64,000 nucleotides of DNA from Clostridium acidisoli DSM 12555. Lineage in GTDB: Bacteria; Bacillota; Clostridia; Clostridiales; Clostridiaceae. The notes beneath the pieces were generated by a model. That model was not told the DNA's origin, did no database searches, and was given only the letters and a program-made list of their open reading frames with translations. Position numbers and translations under genes: made by a program. The stretch covers positions 33,499 to 97,498 of the forward strand of contig NZ_FWXH01000011.1 in assembly GCF_900176305.1 (NCBI RefSeq), read 5' to 3'. This document shows, one piece after another, positions 53,693 to 62,521 of this stretch; position 1 is the first letter of the stretch; each line of letters opens with the position of its first letter.

Positions 53693-54538
53693 ATGATAAT
53701 TGGTCATAACTTAAATGCTATCAATGCAATAAGATACTTAAATATAAATCAAGCTCATATGCAAAAAGCCATGCTCCGATTAAGTTCAGGTAAAAGAATA
53801 AACTCTGCCGCGGATGATCCTGCTGGTCTTATGATATCACAAAAAATGATAGCTCAAATCAATGGTTTAAACGTTAGTTCAAGAAATGCACAAGACGGTA
53901 TTTCTATGTTACAAACTGCAGAGGGTGGCTTAAGTGAAACTGAATCTATTCTTCAGAGAATGAATGAACTTGCAACTCAAGCTGCTAATGGCACAAATTC
54001 TACTTTAGACAGAAGCTCCATAGGCAATGAATTAAAACAATTAGAGGCTGAAATTACTCATATATCTAAGTCAACCAATTTTAATGGTATAAATTTATTA
54101 TATTCTTCTGGAAATTTAACACTTCAAATTGGTGCAACTTCTAACTCTTATGATTCAATGGGTATAAACTTATCGTCTTTTAATACTGGAACTTCACTTG
54201 CCAATATAACCGACGGTACAAGTATAAATATAGATACTTCTGATAATGCTCGTGCTTCTATGTCAATTATTCAAAACGCAATTAATTCTGTATCATCATC
54301 TAGATCAATAGTAGGTGCTTACCAAAACAGATTAAATTATACTATAGATAATTTAAATACTGAAGCTGAAAATCTAACTGCTGCTGAATCACGTATTACT
54401 GATGCCGATATGGCCTCTGAGATTTTAGAATACTCAAAATACAGTATTTTATCCCAAGTTACTCAAGCTATGCTTTCTCAGTCCTTACATGAACCAGATC
54501 AAGTACTAAAATTATTGGATTCACTTAAAAAATCATGA
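53693..54538 (+). CDS. Flagellin
   Basis: A 281-residue protein. The N-terminal D0-D1 segment (MIIGHNLNAINAIRYLNINQ, then LRLSSGKRINSAADDPAGLMIS) and C-terminal DADMASEILEYSKYSILSQVTQAML are flagellin hallmarks; the central domain is short. AGGAGG precedes it. The last residues (SLHEPDQVLKLLDSLKKS) are longer and more charged than the usual QVLSLLR ending. No other flagellar gene is nearby, so it is an orphan copy; the chemoreceptor two genes upstream is the only motility neighbour. Confidence 0.93.
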   Translation: MIIGHNLNAINAIRYLNINQAHMQKAMLRLSSGKRINSAADDPAGLMISQKMIAQINGLNVSSRNAQDGISMLQTAEGGLSETESILQRMNELATQAANGTNSTLDRSSIGNELKQLEAEITHISKSTNFNGINLLYSSGNLTLQIGATSNSYDSMGINLSSFNTGTSLANITDGTSINIDTSDNARASMSIIQNAINSVSSSRSIVGAYQNRLNYTIDNLNTEAENLTAAESRITDADMASEILEYSKYSILSQVTQAMLSQSLHEPDQVLKLLDSLKKS

Positions 54539-54554
54539 TTTTTAAGTGGATTTT
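54522..54554 (+). terminator. Terminator after flagellin
   Basis: CACTTAAAAA pairs with TTTTTAAGTG across the stop codon and is followed by GATTTTTATTT. Confidence 0.75.
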
Positions 54555-54581
54555 TATTTAAAAATTTGTAAAAATAATCAT

Positions 54582-54618
54582 GCAAACGATTGCGTAAACC
54601 ATTACAATGTTATATAAT
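54582..54618 (+). promoter_or_regulatory. Promoter of glucan phosphorylase with LacI-type operator
   Basis: TTGCGT (54590-54595) and TATAAT (54613-54618) have exactly 17-bp spacing. GCAAACGATTGC at 54582-54593, a LacI/GalR-type dyad similar to maltose-regulator sites, overlaps the -35 element, so a sugar-responsive repressor probably blocks the promoter. Confidence 0.6.
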
Positions 54619-54658
54619 ATTTAATATGAATACAATATTTAAATTTAAGGAGGACATT

Positions 54659-56296
54659 ATGGATACAAAATCGCTATCAAGAATTGCTTATTTTTCTATG
54701 GAGTATGGACTAAACTCTGATTTTAAAACCTATGCAGGAGGTCTTGGAATACTTGCTGGTGATTATTTAAAAGGTGCTAAAGATATGAATTTACCTCTAG
54801 TTGGTATAGGCATAAAATGGAAACAAGGTTATGGCGAACAGATGATAGATAAGAATGGACATCCTTTTGATGCATATCATAATTACACTTATGATTTTTT
54901 AAAAGATACAGGTGTAAAAGTCTCTGTAAAAATTAGAGACATAGATGTTTTTTGTAAAGTTTGGAAATGTGATAACTTTGGTAATAATCCTATTTATTTA
55001 TTAGATACAGATATCCCAGAAAATTCAGAAGCATGGATTACTGGACAACTATATGGATGGTTTGGTGAAGAGAGAATAGCTCAAGAGATAGTTCTTGGCA
55101 TTGGAGGTATAAGAGCCTTAAGAGCTCTTCAAATACCAACAGATGTATATCATTTTAATGAAGGACATGCTGATTTTGCCGCTATTGAGCTTATTAGAGA
55201 AAAAATGACATGTGGATATAGTTTTGAGGAATCTTGGAAATTAACAAAAAATGAAGTTGTATTTACAACACATACTCCAATTGTACAAGGAAATGAATCC
55301 CATTCAATTGATAAACTTGAATTCATGGGTGCCTTTAATGGTCTCACAAAAGAACAAATGATACTCATAGGTGGAGATCCTTTTAACATGACAGTCGCAG
55401 GACTAAGGCTTGCTAGGAAATCAAATGCGGTTGCTCAGTTGCATGCTGAAACTGCAAATAAAATGTGGCAAAATATCTCCGGTACAAGTGAAATAATAGG
55501 AATTACAAATGCTGTTCATAAGGGTACTTGGGTAGATTCTAGAATTACAGATGCCTATAATGAAAATGTTGACCTTTTATCTGTTCATAAAGAAATAAAA
55601 ATAGATTTAATCAACTTTATAAAAGAGAGAACCGGTATAACTCTTGATGCTGATAAACTTTTAATTGGATTTTCAAGAAGAGCTGCCCCTTATAAAAGAA
55701 GTGATCTTATATTCAGAAAACCTGATATAATTGATCCATTATTAAAAAGTGGCCAAATTCAAATAGTATTCTCTGGAAAGGCACATCCATTAGATGATGT
55801 TGGTAAAGAAATTGTTGCTAACCTAGTAGCTATGATGAAAAAATATCCAAATGCAGTTGTTTTCCTTGAAAATTATGATATGAATATAGGACGAATGTTA
55901 ACTAGAGGATCTGACATTTGGCTTAATAATCCTAGAAGACCTCTTGAAGCTAGTGGAACTTCTGGAATGAAGGCTGCTATGAATGGAGTTCTTAATTGTT
56001 CAATACTTGATGGTTGGTGGCCAGAAGCTTGTAAGGATGGTATAAATGGATGGCAATTTGGTGATGGTGCAAGTTGTACTGACGGTGTTGACACAGCTGA
56101 AGATCTTAAGAAACTTGATCAGCATGATTGTGATGCTTTATATGATACTTTATTAAACAGGGTTATTCCTACTTATTATGAAGATAAGAATAAATGGAGT
56201 GAGATGATGCACGAAAGTATTAAAAGTTGCTCCGAATACTTTGGAGTTGAAAGAATGTTAACTGAGTATTATGAAAAATTATATATAAACAAATAA
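54659..56296 (+). CDS. Alpha-glucan (glycogen/maltodextrin) phosphorylase, short form
   Basis: About 545 residues from start MDTKSLSRIAYFSMEYGLNS at 54659, five bases after GGAGG; an earlier ATG in frame lacks a site. RIAYFSMEYGLxxxFKTYAGGLGILAGD is the TIGR02094-type opening, and LEASGTSGMKAAMNGVLN carries the pyridoxal-phosphate Lys. It is much shorter than the 800-residue GlgP. It cleaves alpha-1,4-glucans with phosphate to glucose-1-phosphate. Alone, under the LacI-type site. Confidence 0.9.
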   Translation: MDTKSLSRIAYFSMEYGLNSDFKTYAGGLGILAGDYLKGAKDMNLPLVGIGIKWKQGYGEQMIDKNGHPFDAYHNYTYDFLKDTGVKVSVKIRDIDVFCKVWKCDNFGNNPIYLLDTDIPENSEAWITGQLYGWFGEERIAQEIVLGIGGIRALRALQIPTDVYHFNEGHADFAAIELIREKMTCGYSFEESWKLTKNEVVFTTHTPIVQGNESHSIDKLEFMGAFNGLTKEQMILIGGDPFNMTVAGLRLARKSNAVAQLHAETANKMWQNISGTSEIIGITNAVHKGTWVDSRITDAYNENVDLLSVHKEIKIDLINFIKERTGITLDADKLLIGFSRRAAPYKRSDLIFRKPDIIDPLLKSGQIQIVFSGKAHPLDDVGKEIVANLVAMMKKYPNAVVFLENYDMNIGRMLTRGSDIWLNNPRRPLEASGTSGMKAAMNGVLNCSILDGWWPEACKDGINGWQFGDGASCTDGVDTAEDLKKLDQHDCDALYDTLLNRVIPTYYEDKNKWSEMMHESIKSCSEYFGVERMLTEYYEKLYINK

Positions 56297-56346
56297 TTTT
56301 TATATAAACGACAAAAATTTGTTTTCATTAAAAGGCTAAAGAGTTT

Positions 56347-56468
56347 TTTCCTACTATGCTGTGAAAAATCTTTAAACTTAATTTATACGGTTAAAATATA
56401 TTTGAGTTCCCCCTTAAATACTAAAAAACATATAGATTTAGGTTCATTATTTCTAACGTAGTAGGAAA
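56347..56468. repeat. Inverted 10-mers in the 225-bp gap after glgP
   Basis: TTTCCTACTA at 56347-56356 and TAGTAGGAAA at 56459-56468 are exact inverted copies 102 bp apart. No ORF lies between. It could be a remnant of a small inverted-repeat element or a chance match. Confidence 0.3.
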
Positions 56469-56522
56469 GCTTCTTTTAACTTCTCTCACTTAAAAGTGCC
56501 TTACAAGCATAAAAGTTTTAAT

Positions 56523-57497
56523 CTAGCTGAAGGTTTTCTTTAATCTTTTATCAATCATAGCTTTTATATCTCTAGTAAGTTCTATTGAAGCTTCAATTTC
56601 AACCTTCCTAGTAGACACACTTTCAATACTACAACCTATAGGAATTCCTTTTTGAAGTCCAAAATCTAAGAGTTCCTCAAAAGTTTTCTTACAAAGTTCC
56701 AGTGATTTATGTAATATATCTTCTGAATTCATTAAGTCATTTTCTAGCCATTTAGGTATGTTTATACCTAACCATTTCATAAATTCAAGGGTTTTTATTG
56801 AGCCACAAGGTGTCAAATTTATTATTATCGGTACCATTTCAATTTCATTACTTTTGCAATAATAATAATAATCAGATAAGAAATTTTTTGCAGATTCTAT
56901 ATTATAAACTGCTTGAGACACAAAAAATTTACAGCCATTTCTTATTTTATTTATTATTCTTAAATGCTCATCATTATGTTTTGTATGTCTTTCTGGTATC
57001 ATAACTCCACCGATTATTAAATCAGGATTTAAATTTTTAGTTAATTCATAAGCTTTAGGGAGATTTAGCCTGACTTTTTGAGTTTTAGCAGAAGCTCCTA
57101 CAAAAACAGAAAATCTATCTTCACCTGAATCTATATTTATCCAATTATCAAATTCCTCTTCACTATACTTCCCAACACAACGATATATTATTTTAGATAT
57201 TTTTAAATCATTCAGATATTCCTCACTATAAATCTGTGGATCTATTGTCTCTAAAAATGGGAATGGTCTTTCTGCCTTAATTCTATCTTCCTCGTCTTGA
57301 ATATCATAAAGAATAAGTCCATCAATATCTATGCTGCTTATCCTTTCTATTTGTTTTTGTGAAATTTGTTTTACTTTCTCTATTTCCGTATCCTTTTTAG
57401 GCGGCGTTATTCCATATGTTATTATTCCCGGTCTTTTATCTAATATTTTTTGTCTAAGCATTCTTTTTAGCGAGAGATATAATAAATATATACACAC
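56523..57497 (-). CDS. Methylenetetrahydrofolate-reductase-like protein
   Basis: A 324-residue protein with a GTG start at 57497 directly after a stop codon and GAGGTG 12 bases before it; the internal ATG at 57461 is an alternative. TYGITPPKK, DGLILYDIQDEEDRIKAERPFPF, GGVMIPERHTKHNDEHLRIINKIRNGCKFFVSQAVYNIE and IINLTPCGS show the TIM-barrel MTHFR pattern (flavin site). It would reduce methylene- to methyl-tetrahydrofolate in one-carbon metabolism, or act on a related substrate, as it is rather diverged from MetF. Not in an operon with folate genes. Confidence 0.75.
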   Translation of the reverse strand: MCIYLLYLSLKRMLRQKILDKRPGIITYGITPPKKDTEIEKVKQISQKQIERISSIDIDGLILYDIQDEEDRIKAERPFPFLETIDPQIYSEEYLNDLKISKIIYRCVGKYSEEEFDNWINIDSGEDRFSVFVGASAKTQKVRLNLPKAYELTKNLNPDLIIGGVMIPERHTKHNDEHLRIINKIRNGCKFFVSQAVYNIESAKNFLSDYYYYCKSNEIEMVPIIINLTPCGSIKTLEFMKWLGINIPKWLENDLMNSEDILHKSLELCKKTFEELLDFGLQKGIPIGCSIESVSTRKVEIEASIELTRDIKAMIDKRLKKTFS

Positions 57498-57528
57498 TCA
57501 CTAATTTTTCACCTCACTATGTATATTT

Positions 57529-57999
57529 TTACACTTCTTGATTCCAATGCGCAAACCAAGCGTCTCCTTCAAACTCATTCCAGCATATAGTTACCTTTTT
57601 AAATGCAAACCAAAATTCATACAAACCATTTTTATCACATAAAATCTTACAAAACACATGATTCTCATAATTTTTTTCTGTTTCAACCACAATTACGTCC
57701 ATACCTTCCATTTCTTTATTAAAGACTATTGGCCTAATAATGGAAATTGGAGAACCACCTTTAATTATTTTTGATTTATCGTACACAAAAGAATTTAGAA
57801 TATTAAAATCTTCAAATATAATTTTAGCTTTTCCAGTAGCTTTTGAACATCCAAATTCGTTTAAAGGATGATTTTTTAAAATATCGATATGATCAAACTC
57901 CAAGTTTAAGAATTTATCATCCATGTGAATTCCAATTATTTGACAATCATGAAGTCCAACATTGTCAAATGTACTTTCTGAAACGTATTTATAGTTCAT
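57529..57999 (-). CDS. Hypothetical protein, unknown
   Basis: A 156-residue protein, MNYKYVSESTFDNVGLHDCQ. It is rich in beta-type segments with aromatic C-terminus (WFAFKKVTICWNEFEGDAWFAHW). Such small, Trp-rich proteins are often immunity proteins, but no toxin gene is next to it, so this is not claimed. It lies 31 bp before the MTHFR-like gene on the same strand and may be co-transcribed. Confidence 0.55.
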   Translation of the reverse strand: MNYKYVSESTFDNVGLHDCQIIGIHMDDKFLNLEFDHIDILKNHPLNEFGCSKATGKAKIIFEDFNILNSFVYDKSKIIKGGSPISIIRPIVFNKEMEGMDVIVVETEKNYENHVFCKILCDKNGLYEFWFAFKKVTICWNEFEGDAWFAHWNQEV

Positions 58000-58133
58000 A
58001 TATTATCACTTCCTTATGATACAATAATAATTTATTTAATTTTTCATATTATACCATCATATTGTTAATTTTAGAACAGTTACTTTAAAAAGGCAATTAA
58101 TTTTATTGTTTAATATCTGTTCTTTAATATTAT

Positions 58134-58179
58134 CTCCATTGTTTCATGTGTGCTTCCTGAGCACTTTATATAAATGGAG
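58134..58179 (+). other. Hairpin in VOC gene upstream region
   Basis: CTCCATT pairs with AATGGAG; inside, GTGCT pairs with AGCAC around TCCTG. TTTATTATT follows. It looks like a small terminator or structured leader, about 115 bp before the VOC gene; unassigned. Confidence 0.35.
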
Positions 58180-58292
58180 TTTATTATTGCTATAAGTACT
58201 GATCAATATATTTGGAAGTTTTTAAATTCTTTACATATACTTTTACTATGGTATAATTCTATTTAGAAACTGATAGACAATGGAGGTTTACA

Positions 58293-58679
58293 ATGAATTT
58301 TAATAAAATACATCATGCTGCTATAATTTGTTCTGATTATGCTAAATCAAAAAAGTTTTATACTGAAATTTTACGTTTACCTATAATAAATGAGGCCTAT
58401 AGAAGTGAACGAGATTCTTACAAACTTGACTTATCTGTTGGCCCTAATAATAGATTAGAGCTTTTTTCATTCCCAAATGCACCAAAAAGGCCAAGTTACC
58501 CCGAAGCTTGTGGACTTAGACATATTGCTTTTGAAGTTGATGATATAGAAGCTGCCGTTAATTATTTAAATGACAACAAAATAGATGTTGAACCCATAAG
58601 AGTTGATGAGTTTACTAATAAAAGATTTACATTTTTTAGTGATCCTGATGGGTTGCCTATAGAACTGTATTCCATTTGA
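58293..58679 (+). CDS. VOC-family (glyoxalase-like) protein
   Basis: A 128-residue metalloprotein. HHAAIICSDYAKSKKFYTEIL at the start, LELFSFPNAP in the middle, LRHIAFEVDD and DPDGLPIELYSI provide the His/Glu metal ligands of two beta-alpha-beta modules. It is close to the gloA2/SMU1112c-type lactoylglutathione-lyase-like group, with no proven substrate in clostridia. GGAGG lies before the ATG. Confidence 0.87.
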   Translation: MNFNKIHHAAIICSDYAKSKKFYTEILRLPIINEAYRSERDSYKLDLSVGPNNRLELFSFPNAPKRPSYPEACGLRHIAFEVDDIEAAVNYLNDNKIDVEPIRVDEFTNKRFTFFSDPDGLPIELYSI

Positions 58680-58758
58680 TTTTCTTTAGATACTTTTTAT
58701 CCGATGACTCCCATCTTCTTCAAAGCTAGAGACAACGGCTACTACGCACTGTATTTTA

Positions 58759-58817
58759 GTGAAACTTGTACTCAGATTGGACGAACCCACAAATAATCCC
58801 TGAGTACAAGTTTCACT
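58759..58817. terminator. Long bidirectional terminator (18-bp stem)
   Basis: AGTGAAACTTGTACTCAG pairs perfectly with CTGAGTACAAGTTTCACT around a 23-base loop, directly next to the folE2 stop and about 80 bp after the VOC gene. Confidence 0.85.
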
Positions 58818-59609
58818 TTATTTGTTTATTTCTATTACTGCATAAGCATCATGCGGATGTATGGATTCCTGATGATGTGAACTGATTTTAAACCAAGTTA
58901 TATTTTTATTATCATATAATTTTTTTGCAGCCAATCTAACTATATCTTCAACAAATCTTGGGTTTTCATATGCTTTCTCTGTAACATATTTTTCATCTAT
59001 TCTTTTTAAAATTGGATACAATTCACAACTTCCAACTTCTTCTATCATAGAAATTATATCTTCAATATGAATTTCTCCATTATACCTAACTGATACAACA
59101 ACATATCCTCTTTGATTATGTGCTGAATATTCACTTATTGCCTTTGAACAAGGACAAAGAGTAGTAATTGGTACTTCTACAGTTAAAATCATATCAAATT
59201 TGTCTTTTTCTTTATTAAGTGCACTTTCTATTTTACACTCATATGGCATTAATCCCTCAAACTTTGATACAGGTGCACTTTTCGCCAAGAAATATTTAAA
59301 CTTAATATCAAAATATGAATCTTTTGACTCAAGTTTTTCACATATTTTTTTTAGTACAAATTCTGTATCTTCTTTATAGTTTTCCATCTTCCACTTGTCT
59401 ACATATAATTCAGATAGTATTATGGGAAGTCTGCTCATATTAATTCCTTTTAGATATTTTTCTAAGCTTACAGACATAGAAAAGTTACCTATAGTTTCAA
59501 TAACATTGCCATCTTTTTTCTTAATATAAAATGGATGTTGTATATTTTCCACTCCTACCTTATCTATTTTAAAATCAAAGTCTCCTTTTTTGTTTTGTAT
59601 ATCTTCCAT
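58818..59609 (-). CDS. folE2: GTP cyclohydrolase IB
   Basis: A 263-residue protein of the FolE2 type (PF02649). Conserved segments: VGVENIQHPFYIK near the start, VPITTLCPCSKAISEYSAHNQRG with the catalytic Cys and metal ligands in the middle, NPRFVEDIVRLAAKKLY and SSHHQESIHPHDAYA at the end. It converts GTP to dihydroneopterin triphosphate using Mn or Fe rather than only Zn. The operon with queC suggests its product feeds 7-deazaguanine (queuosine) synthesis as well as folate. Confidence 0.94.
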   Translation of the reverse strand: MEDIQNKKGDFDFKIDKVGVENIQHPFYIKKKDGNVIETIGNFSMSVSLEKYLKGINMSRLPIILSELYVDKWKMENYKEDTEFVLKKICEKLESKDSYFDIKFKYFLAKSAPVSKFEGLMPYECKIESALNKEKDKFDMILTVEVPITTLCPCSKAISEYSAHNQRGYVVVSVRYNGEIHIEDIISMIEEVGSCELYPILKRIDEKYVTEKAYENPRFVEDIVRLAAKKLYDNKNITWFKISSHHQESIHPHDAYAVIEINK

Positions 59610-59633
59610 AATAGCCTCTTCTCTTTCTGCCTC

Positions 59634-60311
59634 TTAATTAAAATATTCCACAGGGTCTTTATATCCAGCTTCTTTAAAAGCATTTAATCTAAGTTTACAA
59701 CTATCACATTCTCCACATGCTTTTTCATATCCATTATAACAAGTCCATGTAAGTGAGTAATCTACTCCGAGTTTCATTCCCAGCTGTATCTCTTCTGACT
59801 TTGTCATATACATAAATGGTGCATGTATTTTTATCTTCCTATTATCTTTCACTGCACAAACAGTTCCAAGATTAATTGAATTTTCCATGGCATCAATAAA
59901 TTCTTTTCTACAATCAACATAACCTGAATAATCAACCTGACTAACACCAATAAATATATCTTGTGCTCCAATTGCCTCGGCATAAGAAGCTGCATAGGAT
60001 AAAAATATCATGTTTCTTGCTGGTACATAAGTAACTGGGATTTCTTCATTTTCTAAGTCACCCTTAGGTACATCAATGTTTGAATCTGTTAGAGCTGATC
60101 CGCCCCAAGCATTCATATTTGTTTTTACAATAATATGTTCTTTTACACCTGCTTTTTCAGCAATCTTTTTTGCAAACTCTATTTCTTTTTTATGCCTCTG
60201 TCCATAATTAAATGACATAGCATGAACTTCATAACCTTCTGATTTTGCTAGATACATTGCTGTGCTGGAATCTAATCCACCTGATAACAATACTACTGCT
60301 TTTTTCATCAT
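59634..60311 (-). CDS. queC: 7-cyano-7-deazaguanine synthase
   Basis: A 225-residue protein. [15 protein letters not shown] is the PP-loop ATP motif (SGGLDSS); zinc ligands are CxxC-type in [18 protein letters not shown] near the C-terminus. QueC converts 7-carboxy-7-deazaguanine to the nitrile preQ0 with ATP and ammonia. No queD, queE or queF is adjacent, so the rest of the pathway must be elsewhere. Followed 24 bp later by folE2. Confidence 0.96.
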   Translation of the reverse strand: MMKKAVVLLSGGLDSSTAMYLAKSEGYEVHAMSFNYGQRHKKEIEFAKKIAEKAGVKEHIIVKTNMNAWGGSALTDSNIDVPKGDLENEEIPVTYVPARNMIFLSYAASYAEAIGAQDIFIGVSQVDYSGYVDCRKEFIDAMENSINLGTVCAVKDNRKIKIHAPFMYMTKSEEIQLGMKLGVDYSLTWTCYNGYEKACGECDSCKLRLNAFKEAGYKDPVEYFN

Positions 60312-60346
60312 ATAACACTTCTCTCATGTAATAAAATTTCAATTTT

Positions 60347-60760
60347 TTATATTATATTTATCTTACTCCACAATTCAGGATATTTTCTTTTTATATTTAT
60401 AATTTTGAATTCATTGCTGCTTACAAATGCCTGAACCGTACTGCCCTTGGCTAAAATTTTATCATCGCTTGCTCTAAAAACCTCATATTTAAAGACAACT
60501 TTAACTCCTGTCAATTGTTCTATAGAAGTCTTAATTATAATTTCATCGCCATATTTAGCACCCTCAAGGTATTTACAATGAGTTTCAATTAAAGGCATCA
60601 TTATCCCCATATCTTCAATTTCTTTATATGTTATGTTTAATTTAGAAATAAATTCATCTCTAGCAACCTCAAACCATACATAGTATTTTGAGTGATGTAC
60701 AATTCCCATTTTATCTGTTTCTGCATATCTTACATTAAGTTTTGTTTCATTAATAAACAA
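60347..60760 (-). CDS. YbgC/FadM-like acyl-CoA thioesterase
   Basis: A 137-residue hot-dog-fold protein. NVRYAETDKMGIVHHSKYYVWFEVARDEF holds the family Asp (AETDKMG) and HxxYxxWFExAR pattern. It hydrolyses acyl-CoA or 4-hydroxybenzoyl-CoA-type thioesters. It is the first gene of the queC-folE2 transcript, 35 bp upstream, though its role has no clear link to deazaguanine synthesis. Confidence 0.87.
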   Translation of the reverse strand: MFINETKLNVRYAETDKMGIVHHSKYYVWFEVARDEFISKLNITYKEIEDMGIMMPLIETHCKYLEGAKYGDEIIIKTSIEQLTGVKVVFKYEVFRASDDKILAKGSTVQAFVSSNEFKIINIKRKYPELWSKINII

Positions 60761-60913
60761 TGTATCATCTCCCTTTTGTACATTATATCATATCCTTAAA
60801 AACCATACTATATAGTGTATGTCTACAACAATTTTATATAAACTTTGTGCATTATATCATTGAATATCCTCGATATATGATTTATTATGTAGTTAAAGCA
60901 TATTAATAATTTT

Positions 60914-60928
60914 TGTGTAAATTACACA
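60914..60928 (+). promoter_or_regulatory. Perfect 15-bp palindrome upstream of pyk
   Basis: TGTGTAAATTACACA is fully symmetric and lies just before a TATAAT at 60932-60937, with no good -35. This arrangement suits a regulator of the Crp/Fnr or Rex type; the site differs from the Rex consensus TTGTTAA, so the binder is not assigned. Confidence 0.5.
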
Positions 60929-61018
60929 TATTATAATTTAATTAATATTTTGAATTTTAATAAAGTATTAACTTGTAAAATTCGATAACTATACAAAACA
61001 GTAAAGGGGATATTAATT

Positions 61019-62437
61019 ATGCAAAAAACAAAAATGGTTTTTACAATAGGCCCAGCTAGTGACGATGAAGAAATTTTAACTAAATTAATGGATATTGGTA
61101 TGAATGTTACTAGACTAAATTTTTCACATGGTACTCACGAGGATCACAAAGAAAAAATTGATCTCATAAAAAGTCTTAGAACTAAACTTAATAAATCTGT
61201 TGCAATAATGTTAGATATAAAAGGCCCTAAAATTAGAACTCATAATTTCAGCGGTGACAAACTTTTGATTGAAAAAGGACAAAATTTTACTTTTAGTTGT
61301 GGAAAAGAAATACTTGGCAATCATGAGAAGTGCTCTATCTCATATGAAGATCTTTATAAAGATGTTAAAGTAAATGACACACTTCTAGTAGATGACGGTC
61401 TTCTTGAATTTAAAATCGATTCAATTGAAGGTACAGAGATAAATTGTACTGCTATCAATTCAGGATACATTTCAAATCATAAGGGAATTAACGTTCCAAA
61501 TGTAAATATCGGCCTACCTGCTGTAACTGAAAAGGATGAATACGACTTAATTTTTGGTTGTGAACAACAAGTTGATATTGTAGCTGCTTCCTTTATAAGA
61601 AAAGCAAGTGACGTTTTGGATGTAAGAAAAATATTAGATGCTCACGGCGGTAAAAATATCTTAATAATTCCTAAAATAGAAACTCAAGAAGGCGTAGATA
61701 ATATTGACGAAATATTAAAAGTTGCTGATGGAATAATGGTTGCAAGAGGAGATATGGGAGTAGAAATACCTATTCAAAAAGTTCCTATTGTCCAAAAAAT
61801 GATAATACATAAATGTAATAAAGTTGGAAAACCTGTTATTACCGCAACTCAAATGCTTGATTCAATGATAAGAAATCCTAGACCAACAAGAGCTGAAGCT
61901 TCCGACATCGCAAATGCCATTTTCGATGGTACTGATGCCATAATGTTAAGCGGAGAAAGTGCTAGTGGAGATTATCCCATTGAAGCAGCTCTTACCATGT
62001 CTAATATAGCAAAAGAAGCAGAATCAAATATAGATTATAGAGCAGCCCTTAACGAAAGAAAAGAAGAATATTTAAAAAGTATATCTGATGCCATAAGCCT
62101 TGCTACATGCACAACAGCAGATGAATTAAAAGTTTCTGCAATAATAACTGCAACACAAAGTGGCCTTACTGCAAGAATGGTTTCAAAGTATAGACCTAGT
62201 TGCCCAATCATAGCTGTTACTCCTAATAGACCTGTTGCACGAAGTCTATCGCTTAATTTTGGATTGGAAACTATAATATCAAAGAAATTAACTTCAACTG
62301 ATGAATTAATGGCAGATGCAGTTGAAAAATGTTTAAATGCTGGTTATATAAAAAAAGGTGAAATAGTTATAATTGCTGCTGGAATACCCGTTGGTAAATC
62401 TGGTACTACTAATATGATGAAAATACAAGAAGTATAA
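61019..62437 (+). CDS. pyk: Pyruvate kinase
   Basis: A 472-residue protein of normal length. MLDIKGPKIRTHNF (substrate/Mg site region), VARGDMGVEIPIQKVPIVQKMII, ATQMLDSMIRNPRPTRAEASDIANAIFDGTDAIMLSGESASGDYP and the allosteric C-domain are present. It converts phosphoenolpyruvate and ADP to pyruvate and ATP, the last step of glycolysis. AGGGG precedes the start. There is no extra C-terminal phosphohistidine domain. An IS element begins about 20 bp past its stop, replacing its terminator. Confidence 0.97.
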   Translation: MQKTKMVFTIGPASDDEEILTKLMDIGMNVTRLNFSHGTHEDHKEKIDLIKSLRTKLNKSVAIMLDIKGPKIRTHNFSGDKLLIEKGQNFTFSCGKEILGNHEKCSISYEDLYKDVKVNDTLLVDDGLLEFKIDSIEGTEINCTAINSGYISNHKGINVPNVNIGLPAVTEKDEYDLIFGCEQQVDIVAASFIRKASDVLDVRKILDAHGGKNILIIPKIETQEGVDNIDEILKVADGIMVARGDMGVEIPIQKVPIVQKMIIHKCNKVGKPVITATQMLDSMIRNPRPTRAEASDIANAIFDGTDAIMLSGESASGDYPIEAALTMSNIAKEAESNIDYRAALNERKEEYLKSISDAISLATCTTADELKVSAIITATQSGLTARMVSKYRPSCPIIAVTPNRPVARSLSLNFGLETIISKKLTSTDELMADAVEKCLNAGYIKKGEIVIIAAGIPVGKSGTTNMMKIQEV

Positions 62438-62521
62438 AAAAAGTAGCTATTACTCTGAATGATGCGACCCCAATAAGTTAGACTTTATTGCGTAGTAGTT
62501 TTTAACTGCTACGCAATTATT

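Noticed and set aside
57497..57500. Alternative start of the MTHFR-like gene at 57461
   Set aside because: No ribosome site precedes that ATG; the GTG start is kept but not secure.
60761..61018. preQ1 riboswitch for the queC operon
   Set aside because: The queC operon leader lacks the short pseudoknot consensus, and the first gene is a thioesterase.
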